Shown one piece after another: positions 33,169 through 42,412 of a stretch of 64,000 nt of DNA; position 1 is the stretch's first letter, and every line of letters begins with the position of its first letter. The stretch comes from Allolucifera butyrica (GTDB lineage Bacteria; Bacillota; Negativicutes; Sporomusales; UPPP01), in contig NZ_UPPP01000064.1 in the NCBI RefSeq assembly GCF_900476375.1, positions 1-64,000 on the forward strand, given 5' to 3'. The notes under the pieces are model-generated. The model searched no databases, had not been told where the DNA came from, and saw only the letters and a program-made list of their open reading frames with translations. A program made the position numbers and the translations under genes.

Positions 33169-34497
33169 ATGGAACAAATTGATGGCTACCGCAAAATTTT
33201 GCTGAAGTGTTTTGCAGTGTTGGTACTCACTTTTTTAATAACACCGCTGACAACTATAGCCGCCGCCGTCGAACCGTTGAATCTTGATGCCTGCGTCCAA
33301 CTGGCACTAACGCAAAACCATGGATTGCAGGGCTTTAGGCTGGATTTGGCGGCGAAACAATTGCAAGCCAAAGGGGCGGAAGGTTTGGCGGGACCAAAAG
33401 TCGATTTAGTAGGGAACTATCAGTGGCAGGAAGACCCGACAGCGATTATTCCGGCGCATGGAACCAATATTCCGCCGGTCTATGGTGATCAACAAGAGCA
33501 ATGGGGATTTAATCTCAAACAGACTCTTTATGATGCCGGTAAGACGAAATCACTTATCCGATATAACGCGGAAAATGCGGATTGGCAGCAGGTGGAACTG
33601 AAAAACCAAACCATGGCTGTAGTGAACAATGTGGTTAAAGCGTTTTACCATACTTTGCAGTTAAACGATACCATTACGGCGGAGCAGGACAGCGTGAAAG
33701 CCTTAAGCAGTTTGGCGGATGACATCCGGATGAAATATACGGTGGGGCGCGTGGCTGGGGTGGACGTATTGCAGGTTGAGGCTCAACTGGCGGCCGAGCA
33801 GGAGAAGCTAGCCCGCTATCAGAGTGATTATGACCGTCAAGTGGCGCTGTTAAAGTCTTACATAGGCTATGAGCAAAGCCAGCCGCTTACTGTGAAGGGG
33901 GCCATCAGCGACTATAAGGCAGCAGCGCCGGTAACCGGTGATATTAAAGACAATCCCGAGGTGGAAAAAAGCCGGATACGACAGACGCAAAGCCAGGAAC
34001 TTCTTACTTCGGCCAAAGCGGATAATAATGCTCAGATTAGCTTGAACGGCACCTACCGGGTGACGGCGGTGCCGCATTCTGATGCATCGCAGGACGAAAT
34101 GTGGACAATGGGTCTGCAATTGAGCCTGCCGGTTTTCGACGGCGGGGTAATCAATGCCAATATCCGCCAGACAAAAATTCAGCTTGACCGGGCGAAGGAA
34201 AGTTATGCACAATCGATGGCTGATGCCCAGGCTGCTTTGGCAGCCGCTCAGGCTAACGCCGATGCCGCCAAAGTCCGGGTGGAGTCCGCCCGTGTGGCCT
34301 GGGATCGCGCCAAAGAAGCTTATCGTATCATGGAACTGTCTTACAAGACCGGTAAAACTTCACTGACCGATGCACTGGTGGCCCAGTCCGCGGCAACCAA
34401 TGCCGAAGCGGTGTATTACCAGGCTGTATATGATGAGATCAGTGCGAGGGTAGATTTGAAAGCGGTGTACGGACAAACGGCGTATCCGGCACAGTAA
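33169..34497 (+). CDS. TolC-like outer-membrane efflux protein
   Basis: A 442-residue outer-membrane factor. A signal peptide (hydrophobic CFAVLVLTFLITPLTTIAAA) is followed by two OEP repeats: LNLDACVQLALTQNH with WGFNLKQTLYDAGKTKSLI, and the second half LQLSLPVFDGGVINANIRQ. It forms a trimeric exit duct across the outer membrane, which indicates a diderm cell. GGGAG lies before the ATG. It is the first gene of the tripartite RND pump, 31 bases ahead of the adaptor. Confidence 0.92.
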   Translation: MEQIDGYRKILLKCFAVLVLTFLITPLTTIAAAVEPLNLDACVQLALTQNHGLQGFRLDLAAKQLQAKGAEGLAGPKVDLVGNYQWQEDPTAIIPAHGTNIPPVYGDQQEQWGFNLKQTLYDAGKTKSLIRYNAENADWQQVELKNQTMAVVNNVVKAFYHTLQLNDTITAEQDSVKALSSLADDIRMKYTVGRVAGVDVLQVEAQLAAEQEKLARYQSDYDRQVALLKSYIGYEQSQPLTVKGAISDYKAAAPVTGDIKDNPEVEKSRIRQTQSQELLTSAKADNNAQISLNGTYRVTAVPHSDASQDEMWTMGLQLSLPVFDGGVINANIRQTKIQLDRAKESYAQSMADAQAALAAAQANADAAKVRVESARVAWDRAKEAYRIMELSYKTGKTSLTDALVAQSAATNAEAVYYQAVYDEISARVDLKAVYGQTAYPAQ

Positions 34498-34528
34498 TGC
34501 CAATTTACTGAGAAAAGAGGGGAAAACA

Positions 34529-35683
34529 ATGGCTAAAGTATCTAAAAAATGGCTGGCTGGCGTTATTGCGCTGCTCATTGTCGCCTTGGCGGCCGGACTT
34601 GTTATCAAGAAAAAGCATGACTTGGCCGGGCTCGCTAAGCCGGCTGTCCGTCCGACACCCGTGCAAGTGGCGGAAAGCGTTAACGGAACGGTACCGGTAA
34701 CGGTACATTATCTGGGCAAGGCGGATTCTATGGTGACGGCGGATATCGCCGCCCGGATTACGTCGAACATTTTGGCGATTCACCAGCGGGAGGGGGATAT
34801 GGTGAAAGCCGGGCAGCTGATGGTCGAGCTGGATGATGCTACGCTGTCCAATAAAGTCCGCGCTGCCGGGGCGGACCAGCGTGCGGCTGAAAGCACCCTG
34901 GCTGCGGCCGAGAGCGCTTACAGCACGCAGAAAGCCAGCTTTGACCGCGACGAAATCCTGTATCAGAATAAGGCCATCTCGCAGGAAGCGTATGAGCATG
35001 CCAAATCTGCACTGGACTTGGCGGAAAGTCAAGTCCAGGCCGCCCGCCAACGGGTAGCGCTGCTGGCGCAAAACAAGGAAGCAGCGGTCACGGAAAAGAG
35101 TTACACCCAACTGGTGGCGCCATTTGACGGCATAGTGGTGAAACGCAGCGCCGAGCCGGGCGATTTGGCCGTGCCCGGCAAGCCGCTTTTGACTTTGCAG
35201 GCGCTGAACCAGGGTTATAAAATTATTGTACAGATCCCACAGGAACAAACGTTAAACATAAGTGCCGGTACGCACGCGCTGATTTCGGACGGCAAAGAAC
35301 AAACGGAAGCTGCTGTAGCCAAGGTGTATCCGGCTTTGGCAGCCAATAGTCTGGCTACCGTGGAAATATGCCTCGACAAAATACCTTTCCAGTTGCCGCC
35401 AGGCTCAACGCTGGGGGTTGACTTTATTCTGAAAGACGTGTCTGGCATTATCGTTCCGGCTGCGGCGGTTGTAAAAAACACTACCGGGGCTTTTGTTATT
35501 GGGATAACCGATGGGACCGCCCATCATATACCGGTAAATATACTGGGCGAAAATGACAAACAGGCGGTAGTAAGCGGCATTGACGCCGGAGCGGAGGTGG
35601 CTGTCGGTCAGGAAAGTCAAATGCTTAAACTGATGGACGGCATGCCGGTGACGGTGGCCGCCGACGGGAGTGAGCAGCAATGA
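34529..35683 (+). CDS. RND efflux periplasmic adaptor (MFP)
   Basis: A 384-residue membrane fusion protein. An N-terminal membrane anchor (WLAGVIALLIVALAAGLVI) is followed by the lipoyl-like halves (HYLGKADSMVTADIAARI; VAPFDGIVVKRSAEPGDLA) and a helical hairpin (residues about 105-185). The beta-barrel part contains IIVQIPQEQTLN. It links the inner-membrane pump to the TolC protein. AGAGGGGAA is upstream. It overlaps the RND gene by four bases. Confidence 0.93.
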   Translation: MAKVSKKWLAGVIALLIVALAAGLVIKKKHDLAGLAKPAVRPTPVQVAESVNGTVPVTVHYLGKADSMVTADIAARITSNILAIHQREGDMVKAGQLMVELDDATLSNKVRAAGADQRAAESTLAAAESAYSTQKASFDRDEILYQNKAISQEAYEHAKSALDLAESQVQAARQRVALLAQNKEAAVTEKSYTQLVAPFDGIVVKRSAEPGDLAVPGKPLLTLQALNQGYKIIVQIPQEQTLNISAGTHALISDGKEQTEAAVAKVYPALAANSLATVEICLDKIPFQLPPGSTLGVDFILKDVSGIIVPAAAVVKNTTGAFVIGITDGTAHHIPVNILGENDKQAVVSGIDAGAEVAVGQESQMLKLMDGMPVTVAADGSEQQ

Positions 35684-38600
35684 ACGGCTGGATTGGTAAA
35701 TATTTAGCCAAACCGCATCTGGTGTTGTCCTTGGTTGTGCTTATGGCGATCATTGGCATTATCGGCTATTTTAAACTGCCGATAAATTTGTACCCTGATA
35801 CGGACCATCCGCAAATCACGGTTATTACCGTTGAGCCCGGTGCTGCCGCCGCCGATGTGGAAGCCAAAGTCAGCCGGACGATTGAAAAAGAACTGGCTAC
35901 TCTCGGCAACGTACTGCGGGTCAGCAGCACCAGCAAAGATGAAGTTTCGGTAGTCAATGTGGAATTTGATTATCAAAAGTCGCTGGATGCCGCCGCGACG
36001 GATGTTGCCGATTCACTAAATAAAATTGCCGGGCAGCTGCCGGGAGATATCCGGACTCCACAGATTTATAAGATCAGTCAGGCATCTCAACCGACGGTGG
36101 TGCTGGCCCTTTCTCCCCGGCCCGGTTCGCATTTGGATATGGTCCAAGTACGGCAACTGGCGGAAAATGAAATCAAAGAAGAACTGCTGCGTGTCCCGGG
36201 CATTGCCCAGACCGAGGTATTTGGCGGTTATGAGCCTGAACTGAATATAGCCGTCGATCCGGACGCACTGGCGCGGTATGGCCTTACGATCGGCGATGTG
36301 GCCGGCGCGCTCAATGCCAACAACGTCAATGTACCGGACGGACTGATTATCAAGCAGGGCAGCCAGTTTTTGCTGAAGACCCAAGGCGAATTTATAAAAC
36401 CGTCGGATGCGGCGAATATAGTCGTAGCGCACCGTCAGACCGGCGACATCTATCTGCGCGATGTCGCGCAAGTAAAGCGCGGCATGGTGGAGCCGCAATC
36501 CGCTTACCGGGGCAACGGGCATCAGGCGGTGGGAATGAGCATCTTGCGCGCCCCGACCGGCGTAACCATGGACGGAGTCAATGCGATTGAAAGATACTTG
36601 CCGACCTTGCGCCGGCACTACCCCGATATAAAATTTGAAATCAGCGATACTCAGGGCGAGCTGATCCGCGGCAATGTCAACAATATGCGCGATGCCCTGC
36701 GGGATGCCATTCTGTTGACGGTACTGGTGGTATTCCTGTTTCTCGGCAATATGCGTATTACCATGCTGGCAGCCATATCCATTCCGTTTACCTACCTGAT
36801 TACTTTTGCGGTGATGTGGCTGATGGGATATGAATTTAACATGGTAACTCTCACCGGCATTATTGTAGCCGTTGGCATGCTGCTGGACGATGCCATTGTG
36901 GTGCTGGAAAATATTGCCCGCCATTATGAGGCATACCCGGATAAACTGCGGGAGGCCGTAGTCGGCGGTACAGAAGAGGTCATGCTGGCGATCTTTTCCG
37001 GAACCTATGCGACGGCGATGGTGCTGGTGCCGATTATATTTATCGGCGGCTATGTCCAAACCGTCATGCGCCCGCTGTCCTTATCGCTGTCGATTGCCCT
37101 GGTTGCTTCATACATTGTATCGGTGACGGTCATACCCATTGCCGCGCCCCTGATGCTGAAAGCCAAATTTAAGCCCAATGGTATCGAGCGGGCGGCGCTG
37201 TTATTTGATAAAACCATTATCGGTTCCATCCGGGATTTTTTTGTTGCGGCGGTGGGCATGGCCCTTAAGCACCGGCTGGTATTTTTGCTGGTTGGAATTA
37301 TTGCCTTCGGTGCCAGTATCCGGCAAATGCCGTTAATTGGCCGGGATTTGCAGCCGTCCATGGATACGGGCATTATGAAAATCGATTTTGAAAGTGCTAC
37401 CGATACTTCACTTTCCGAGACTAACCAGATTGCCAAACAGATGGAAAAGTATGTTCTGCAAACGCCGGGGCTGGAAAGTGTTTCGACCATTATCGGTTCG
37501 GAACCGGGCATTGTGAGTTTTGGCAGCGGCAAGCTGCCGCAGAGCGGCAACATGACCGTCCGGCTGGTCGACCGGTTTCACCGGCCGGAAAGCATTTGGC
37601 AGATCGAAGAAAACCTGCGGCAAAAGTTCAGTACTATTCCGGGATTAAAATATGTCAATGTATATGACTTCGGCGCTACCGCCATGTCCAGCATAAAAGC
37701 GCCGGTGGATGTCATGATTTCCGGGCCGGACCGGAGCGTCCTGGACCGCATCGGTGAACAAGTATATCAAGGAATGCTGCAGGTTCCGGGACTGACCACG
37801 GTATCGCGCAGTTGGAGCTATGATAAAAAAGAAGTGATTTTTACCGCCAATAAAGAGCGCTGCGCTTTGTACGAAATCTCGCCGCTGGCTGTGTCCCGGC
37901 AAATTGCGGAGGCGGTGCGCGGCCTGTCGGCGTCCGTTTATCGCATTGATCAGGAAGACGGCATAGGCTTTGTCGTCCAATATCCGGAGAATAAACGCGA
38001 CGAGGCGGCCAAACTAGAAGATATGCTCATTCAAACTTTCAAGGGACCCATTCCGCTGTCGTCGTTAGGGACGTTGACTTATAAACATGCTCCTACTCTA
38101 TATACCCGCCAGGCGCTGCAAAATACGCTGGATATCTACGGTTATCGCGAAAAGGCGGCCATCACTCATCTGGATGAGGGCGTGCAAAAAGCGCTGAATA
38201 AAATTAAGCTTCCGGCCGGCTATTCCATTAGCCAGGAGGGCGATTTAAAACAGATGACGGCATCCTTTGGCGCGCTGGGAGCGGCTATGGGGATTGGGCT
38301 TATTCTGCTCTATTTCAGTTTGGTGCCGGCGTTTAATTCATTTATGCATCCGCTGACCATTATGTCCGCCATCCCGCTGGGAGTGATCGGCGCGGCGTGG
38401 TCCCTTTTAGCAGACGGCAAGCATTCTTCAATGGCCGGTTTTATGGGAATGATTCTTTTGGCCGGGATTGTGGTGAAAAACTCCATTTTGTTGATTGATT
38501 TTATCATTGAAGCCCGGGCCAAGGGAAGTACAGTTAACCAGGCAATTGTTGACAGCGTGCGGATACGGACGCGGCCAATCTTAATGACGGCCTGCGGCAC

Positions 38601-38805
38601 GGCTGTCGGCATGGTGCCGATTGCTCTAGAATGGGCGGTCGGGCTGGAACGGTTATCGCCGTTGGCAGTGGTGGCAATTGGCGGTTTAATGGTATCAACC
38701 TTCCTGACGTTAATTTATGTGCCAATCTTGTTTACTCTGTTTGAAGATGCAAAACGTGTTTTTAAAAACCGTTTCACGGTGGAGAAGAAAAGTTTTCTTG
38801 CATAG
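35680..38805 (+). CDS. RND-family efflux transporter (AcrB/HAE1 type)
   Basis: A 1041-residue inner-membrane pump, full length. It has 12 membrane helices in two halves with two large periplasmic loops. Helix 4 contains GIIVAVGMLLDDAIVVLENI with the adjacent Asp pair used in proton relay, and the second half has the equivalent GMILLAGIVVKNSILLIDFI. FPINLYPDTDHPQ-like entry residues follow the first helix. It exports hydrophobic compounds or drugs. The HAE1-like residue pattern argues against a heavy-metal HME pump. Substrate unknown. Confidence 0.93.
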   Translation: MNGWIGKYLAKPHLVLSLVVLMAIIGIIGYFKLPINLYPDTDHPQITVITVEPGAAAADVEAKVSRTIEKELATLGNVLRVSSTSKDEVSVVNVEFDYQKSLDAAATDVADSLNKIAGQLPGDIRTPQIYKISQASQPTVVLALSPRPGSHLDMVQVRQLAENEIKEELLRVPGIAQTEVFGGYEPELNIAVDPDALARYGLTIGDVAGALNANNVNVPDGLIIKQGSQFLLKTQGEFIKPSDAANIVVAHRQTGDIYLRDVAQVKRGMVEPQSAYRGNGHQAVGMSILRAPTGVTMDGVNAIERYLPTLRRHYPDIKFEISDTQGELIRGNVNNMRDALRDAILLTVLVVFLFLGNMRITMLAAISIPFTYLITFAVMWLMGYEFNMVTLTGIIVAVGMLLDDAIVVLENIARHYEAYPDKLREAVVGGTEEVMLAIFSGTYATAMVLVPIIFIGGYVQTVMRPLSLSLSIALVASYIVSVTVIPIAAPLMLKAKFKPNGIERAALLFDKTIIGSIRDFFVAAVGMALKHRLVFLLVGIIAFGASIRQMPLIGRDLQPSMDTGIMKIDFESATDTSLSETNQIAKQMEKYVLQTPGLESVSTIIGSEPGIVSFGSGKLPQSGNMTVRLVDRFHRPESIWQIEENLRQKFSTIPGLKYVNVYDFGATAMSSIKAPVDVMISGPDRSVLDRIGEQVYQGMLQVPGLTTVSRSWSYDKKEVIFTANKERCALYEISPLAVSRQIAEAVRGLSASVYRIDQEDGIGFVVQYPENKRDEAAKLEDMLIQTFKGPIPLSSLGTLTYKHAPTLYTRQALQNTLDIYGYREKAAITHLDEGVQKALNKIKLPAGYSISQEGDLKQMTASFGALGAAMGIGLILLYFSLVPAFNSFMHPLTIMSAIPLGVIGAAWSLLADGKHSSMAGFMGMILLAGIVVKNSILLIDFIIEARAKGSTVNQAIVDSVRIRTRPILMTACGTAVGMVPIALEWAVGLERLSPLAVVAIGGLMVSTFLTLIYVPILFTLFEDAKRVFKNRFTVEKKSFLA

Positions 38806-38820
38806 CCCATTTTCATGGAG

Positions 38821-38862
38821 ATGGAATATGTACAGCTTCAAGTGACGCTGTACATATTCCAT
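38821..38862. terminator. 16-bp hairpin after the RND operon
   Basis: ATGGAATATGTACAGC (38821-38836) pairs perfectly with GCTGTACATATTCCAT (38847-38862) across ten bases. No T-run follows on the plus strand. It is probably the 3' end of the pump mRNA. Confidence 0.6.
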
Positions 38863-39064
38863 ACCTGATAGTTGTAATTGGTGCTATAACAGCAGTCTTG
38901 GAAGACTTATGGGTTTGGAATAATTATGTAGTTATGCTTTCACCATCAAGCTAAATAATACGATAAAGCAATTATTTAACCAAATGGGATGCTAAGATTA
39001 TGATTTAGCAGCTCTTTTTGCATTCGGGCGGAAAAATTATTTTGGTGTGCCAGAAATAAACACC

Positions 39065-39112
39065 TTGTGCTATTTTGATAAATATATTATAATATGATAA
39101 AAATATAATATA
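39065..39112 (+). promoter_or_regulatory. member 3 of the repeated promoter-operator
   Basis: TTGTGC (39065-39070), 17 bases, TATAAT (39088-39093), with the palindrome ATATTATAATAT at 39084-39095 and ATGATAAAA then TAATATA downstream. It precedes the CDF relic and probably now drives the permease operon at 39396. Confidence 0.65.
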
Positions 39113-39120
39113 AAATAAGC

Positions 39121-39377
39121 AACAATCACGGATACGATCATTATGACCATGGTCATGGTCGCACTCGTGGCCTGCGGCGGAAGTCAATAAAAAAGTCTGA
39201 TTAGTGCGTTGCTATTACTTTGGTATTCCTGTCAAGATCCTTTCGACTATATCGCTCTTAGAACAGCAGGGTGGTATTTGGCATATGACGATACAAGTAG
39301 TGGAAGAAGACGATGGTGCGAGTTGCTGGAGTAGCAAAAGTGAGATATGTACTTTCTCCCAGCTCCAGTCATTGTAG
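39121..39377 (+). pseudogene. CDF cation exporter relic (large internal deletion)
   Basis: The His-rich start of the CDF exporter is recognisable (NNHGYDHYDHGHGRTRGLRR) without its ATG or ribosome site. After a stop, a second piece in another frame gives the C-terminus (HMTIQVVEEDDGASCWSSKS, then EICTFS), which aligns with the end of the gene at 26954 (TTIQVMEKDAEVSGWSC, then GGMCTFS). About 230 central codons are missing. It shares its promoter type with the intact copy. Confidence 0.8.
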
Positions 39378-39395
39378 GGATGGAAGGTGTAAATA

Positions 39396-39875
39396 GTGGA
39401 TATTTTGTTTTTTTATGGGTTGGCTGCGACCGGGATTTTATGGTCCTACATGAAAGATCGTCAGAAAACCAGGCAGTCGCTGAAAAAAGCATGGAAAGCG
39501 TTTGATACTATCCTGCCGGCGTTTGCCGTTATCTTGCTGCTGATTGGCGAGATTATGGCACTGGTTTCTCCGGCAACTGTAACAGCCGTGTTGGGTGCCA
39601 ACACGGGGGTCGGAGGGATGATTGCCGCCGCAGTCATCGGCTCCGTCGCCTTAATTCCCGGATTTATCATCTTTCCTTTAGCTAAGACGGTGCTGGCTAT
39701 GGGGGCTGGCATTCAGCAGGTAGCTGTGTTTATATCCACGTTGATGATGGTGAGCGTCGTCACGGCGCCGATGGAAACTCAGCTTTTAAGCCGCAAAGTA
39801 ATGTTATGGCGCAATGGTTTGAGTTTACTGTTTTCCTTTGCTGTAGCTTTTGTGCTGGGAAAGGTGGTCGGGTAA
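39396..39875 (+). CDS. permease, ArsP/DUF318-like half A
   Basis: A 159-residue membrane protein with GTG start (AAGGTG upstream) and four to five hydrophobic segments, including ILPAFAVILLLIGEIMALVS and SVALIPGFIIFPLAKTVLAM. With the next gene it appears to make up one permease of the PF03773 type, split in two. Its stop is one base before the start of the partner gene. The substrate is unknown; the family includes the organoarsenical exporter ArsP. Confidence 0.75.
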   Translation: MDILFFYGLAATGILWSYMKDRQKTRQSLKKAWKAFDTILPAFAVILLLIGEIMALVSPATVTAVLGANTGVGGMIAAAVIGSVALIPGFIIFPLAKTVLAMGAGIQQVAVFISTLMMVSVVTAPMETQLLSRKVMLWRNGLSLLFSFAVAFVLGKVVG

Positions 39876-39876
39876 A

Positions 39877-40401
39877 GTGAAAGCACTGGATCGTTATAAG
39901 TGGGTCTTGCTGCTTCTCGTGGCTGATGGAGCGTTTTACACCTGGAATCAGACTTTGGGTATGAAAATTGTCGCGCAGACGACCGATAGTTTTATGCAAA
40001 TGTTAAGCTTTATCCCACCCGTCTTTATTATATTGGGCTTGCTGGATACTTGGGTTCCCCGGGAAAAAGTGGTCAGTCATCTGGGGCCGGGGACAGGGGC
40101 TAAAGGACTGGTGCTTGCGATATTGTTGGGCATTGCCAATGCCGGTCCGTTGTACGCTGCCTTTCCGGTAGCAGCAGTGATGCTGAAAAAAGGCACCAGC
40201 TTATTTAATGTCATTGTGTTTATCGGTGCATGGGCGACTTTAAAAGTCCCGATGTTCTTGTTTGAGACTCAATTTCTTGGTAGTTCGTTTTCAGTAACGC
40301 GCTGGATTTGCGGTCTGACAGGGGTTGTACTTATAGCCTTTATTATTGATCGTCTGCATTCTGATGTTGAGAAACAGGCTATTTATGCTAAGCATCAGTA
40401 A
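39877..40401 (+). CDS. permease, ArsP/DUF318-like half B
   Basis: A 174-residue membrane protein from GTG 39877 with AAGGTGG ten bases upstream. It has FIPPVFIILGLLDTWVPREK and IANAGPLYAAFPVAAVMLKK, a typical PF03773 half. It follows half A without a gap, suggesting a hetero-oligomeric permease. It lacks the Cys pair of canonical ArsP found at 40806. Confidence 0.75.
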   Translation: MKALDRYKWVLLLLVADGAFYTWNQTLGMKIVAQTTDSFMQMLSFIPPVFIILGLLDTWVPREKVVSHLGPGTGAKGLVLAILLGIANAGPLYAAFPVAAVMLKKGTSLFNVIVFIGAWATLKVPMFLFETQFLGSSFSVTRWICGLTGVVLIAFIIDRLHSDVEKQAIYAKHQ

Positions 40402-40477
40402 GCATAGCTTTTTTGATTGCTGGTAAAATATGTTTGATAAGTGCACTGAGAATAAATCAGATTTATGGAGGATAAGC

Positions 40478-40774
40478 ATGGATATTCGTATTGAGCCGGC
40501 GGCTTTGGATTATATTAAGGCTAAGTCGCCGGATAACATAATCACACTGGATGTGGTTGAACGACCGGGCGGGGTCTGCAGTTGCCACGGAGGGCTCCGT
40601 TATCCGTCCGTGCAAGTAGGGAAACCGAAAATAATAGAAAACTATGAACTAATAAATATTAAAGAAATGAATGTATACTATCGGCCAATTTTATGTAATA
40701 TGTTTTCAGGCATAACTATAATAATTGATAAGCTGCTGTTTATTAAATCCCTGGTAGCTATTGGGGATAAATAA
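40478..40774 (+). CDS. CC/Se-motif (HesB-like) protein, cysteine form
   Basis: A 98-residue protein from ATG 40478 (GGAGG upstream). EPAALDYIKAKSPDNIITLD resembles the A-type HesB fold start, and ERPGGVCSCHGGLRYPSV is the motif which in some relatives contains selenocysteine; here it is Cys. The family is annotated as CC/Se-motif (seleno)protein, of unknown role. It lies between two permease units in a metalloid operon, which fits handling of selenium or arsenic, but this is inference. Confidence 0.7.
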   Translation: MDIRIEPAALDYIKAKSPDNIITLDVVERPGGVCSCHGGLRYPSVQVGKPKIIENYELINIKEMNVYYRPILCNMFSGITIIIDKLLFIKSLVAIGDK

Positions 40775-40805
40775 GACGCGTACTTGACTAATGGGGGTGT
40801 TTAGT

Positions 40806-41753
40806 GTGTTACAAGAATTTGCAGACCTAATCGTGTATGAGTGGATAGGAATCACGCCCGGTACAAGGCTTGGCGATGCAGTGGATTTCTTTTTCTACGA
40901 TACCATGAAAATCTTTTTGCTCTTGGTTACCATTATTTTTGTAGTGGCTATGATCCGCAGTTATTTTCCCCCGGAACGGGCTAAAAAGTTGTTAAGTCAC
41001 AAACGGGAATATGTGGGCAACTTTCTGGCGGCGCTCCTGGGCATTGTTACTCCTTTTTGCTCTTGTTCGGCAGTGCCGCTGTTTATCGGTTTTCTCGAAT
41101 CCGGTCTGCCGCTGGGAGTAACCTTTTCCTTCCTGATTTCGTCGCCGACGGTGAATGAAGTAGCCCTGGTTATGCTGTGGGGCCTGTTCGGCTGGAAAAT
41201 TGCCGCCATTTATGTGGCGACCGGAGTGACTATCGCCTTCTTCAGCGGCATCGTCATCGGCAAGCTGCATCTGGAACATTTAGTGGAAGAGTATGTCTAT
41301 CAAATTAAGATGGGGGAAAGTGAAGTTGCAGTGCCTAACTGGCAGGAACGGGTAGGGTATGCTAAAGAATATACTATTGATATCCTAAAACGGGTTTGGC
41401 CCTATGTTTTGGTCGGCATTGGCATTGGCGGCTGGATCCATGGCTATGCACCGATTGACTTTGTGGTGAAATATGCCGGACCGGATAATCCCTTTGCTGT
41501 TATTATAGCCGTATTAATAGCTATTCCCCTCTATTCCAATGCCGCCGGAACGATTCCCATTGTGCAGGCGCTGGTGGAGAAAGGGATGCCCTTGGGTACG
41601 GCGTTGGCCTTTATGATGGCGATCGTCGCCATTTCCACGCCGGAGATGATTATCTTGCGCAAGGTGATAAAGCCAAAGCTAATAGCCATATTTACTGGTA
41701 TTGTATCAATATCAATCATTATTATTGGGTATTTATTTAACGCAATTTTATAG
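40806..41753 (+). CDS. arsP: ArsP-type permease (PF03773)
   Basis: A 315-residue membrane protein from GTG 40806 (GGGGGTG upstream; ATG 40791 has no site). Eight or so hydrophobic segments. The signature TPFCSCSAVPLFIGFLESGL holds the conserved Cys pair that in ArsP binds trivalent organoarsenicals, and SSPTVNEVALVMLWGLFGW follows. The C-terminal half repeats the motif as YSNAAGTIPIVQALVEKGMP. ArsP exports methyl-As(III) and aromatic arsenicals. With ArsM elsewhere in the island, export of its products is a plausible role. The next gene is an ArsR regulator. Confidence 0.82.
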   Translation: MLQEFADLIVYEWIGITPGTRLGDAVDFFFYDTMKIFLLLVTIIFVVAMIRSYFPPERAKKLLSHKREYVGNFLAALLGIVTPFCSCSAVPLFIGFLESGLPLGVTFSFLISSPTVNEVALVMLWGLFGWKIAAIYVATGVTIAFFSGIVIGKLHLEHLVEEYVYQIKMGESEVAVPNWQERVGYAKEYTIDILKRVWPYVLVGIGIGGWIHGYAPIDFVVKYAGPDNPFAVIIAVLIAIPLYSNAAGTIPIVQALVEKGMPLGTALAFMMAIVAISTPEMIILRKVIKPKLIAIFTGIVSISIIIIGYLFNAIL

Positions 41754-41765
41754 GAGGAAGAAGAA

Positions 41766-42089
41766 ATGGCGGAAGAGATTGTTACTAAACTAACAGCGGA
41801 TTTTTTCAAAACCCTTTCCCATCCGGTACGGGTTGGCATTTTACGCCTTCTTAAAGATGGGGAACGCTGTGTATGCGAGATGATCGAGGAACTTGATATC
41901 GAACAATCGAATTTATCGCAGCATTTAGGTGTTATGAAAAAGCAAGGCTTAATTGATTCCAGGAAAGACGGGCAAAAGGTAATGTATCGTGTTATTTATC
42001 CTTCCGTATTTGATGTGGTCGACGCAGTGGAGAAAACACTCAGCGAACAGATTGCCCACAGCCAAAGTTTCCTTAAATTTTTAAAATAA
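41766..42089 (+). CDS. ArsR-family regulator of the arsP operon
   Basis: A 107-residue ArsR/SmtB protein twelve bases after arsP, with AGGAGGAAG upstream. LSHPVRVGILRLLKDGERCV then CEMIEELDIEQSNLSQHLGV shows the usual fold, with a Cys-Val-Cys in the sensing helix. It is the third ArsR of the window and most likely controls the permease, disulfide protein and XdhC genes around it. Ligand: As(III) or related, by the Cys pattern. Confidence 0.9.
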   Translation: MAEEIVTKLTADFFKTLSHPVRVGILRLLKDGERCVCEMIEELDIEQSNLSQHLGVMKKQGLIDSRKDGQKVMYRVIYPSVFDVVDAVEKTLSEQIAHSQSFLKFLK

Positions 42090-42104
42090 CAGGAGGTACC
42101 GGGC

Positions 42105-42335
42105 ATGAGAATCGAAATTCTCGGCATGGGGTGTCAAAAATGCAGCAACCTTTATGAAAATACGAAACAGGCTGCGATAGAATTAGGTATGAATCCGGAA
42201 ATCGTCAAAGTAGAAGACATAAAAGAAATTATGAAATACGGAGTCATGACAACGCCGGCTCTTGTTGTGGACGGCGTTCTTAAAGTCGCTGGAAAAGTAC
42301 CAGGCAAGGAGGAAATCAAGGGCTTTCTCAAGTAA
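42105..42335 (+). CDS. redox-active disulfide protein (small thioredoxin-like)
   Basis: A 76-residue thioredoxin-fold protein with MGCQKCSNLYENTK as the active site and VMTTPALVVDGVLK as the cis-Pro loop. AGGAGGTACC lies before its ATG. Such proteins commonly sit beside DUF318/ArsP permeases and ArsR regulators, where a role in thiol exchange is assumed. A C-terminal fragment of a related gene is at 25398. Confidence 0.9.
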   Translation: MRIEILGMGCQKCSNLYENTKQAAIELGMNPEIVKVEDIKEIMKYGVMTTPALVVDGVLKVAGKVPGKEEIKGFLK

Positions 42336-42412
42336 AATGGGAGGGTAAATAATGTGGAATGCTTAAATACTGATATTTATATATGTTATTATCAAGGCTG
42401 CGTGAGGGAGAA

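Noticed and set aside
36016..37059. 347-codon minus-strand frame inside the RND pump gene
   Set aside because: It mirrors the strongly conserved RND frame; composition and lack of motifs show it is a shadow.
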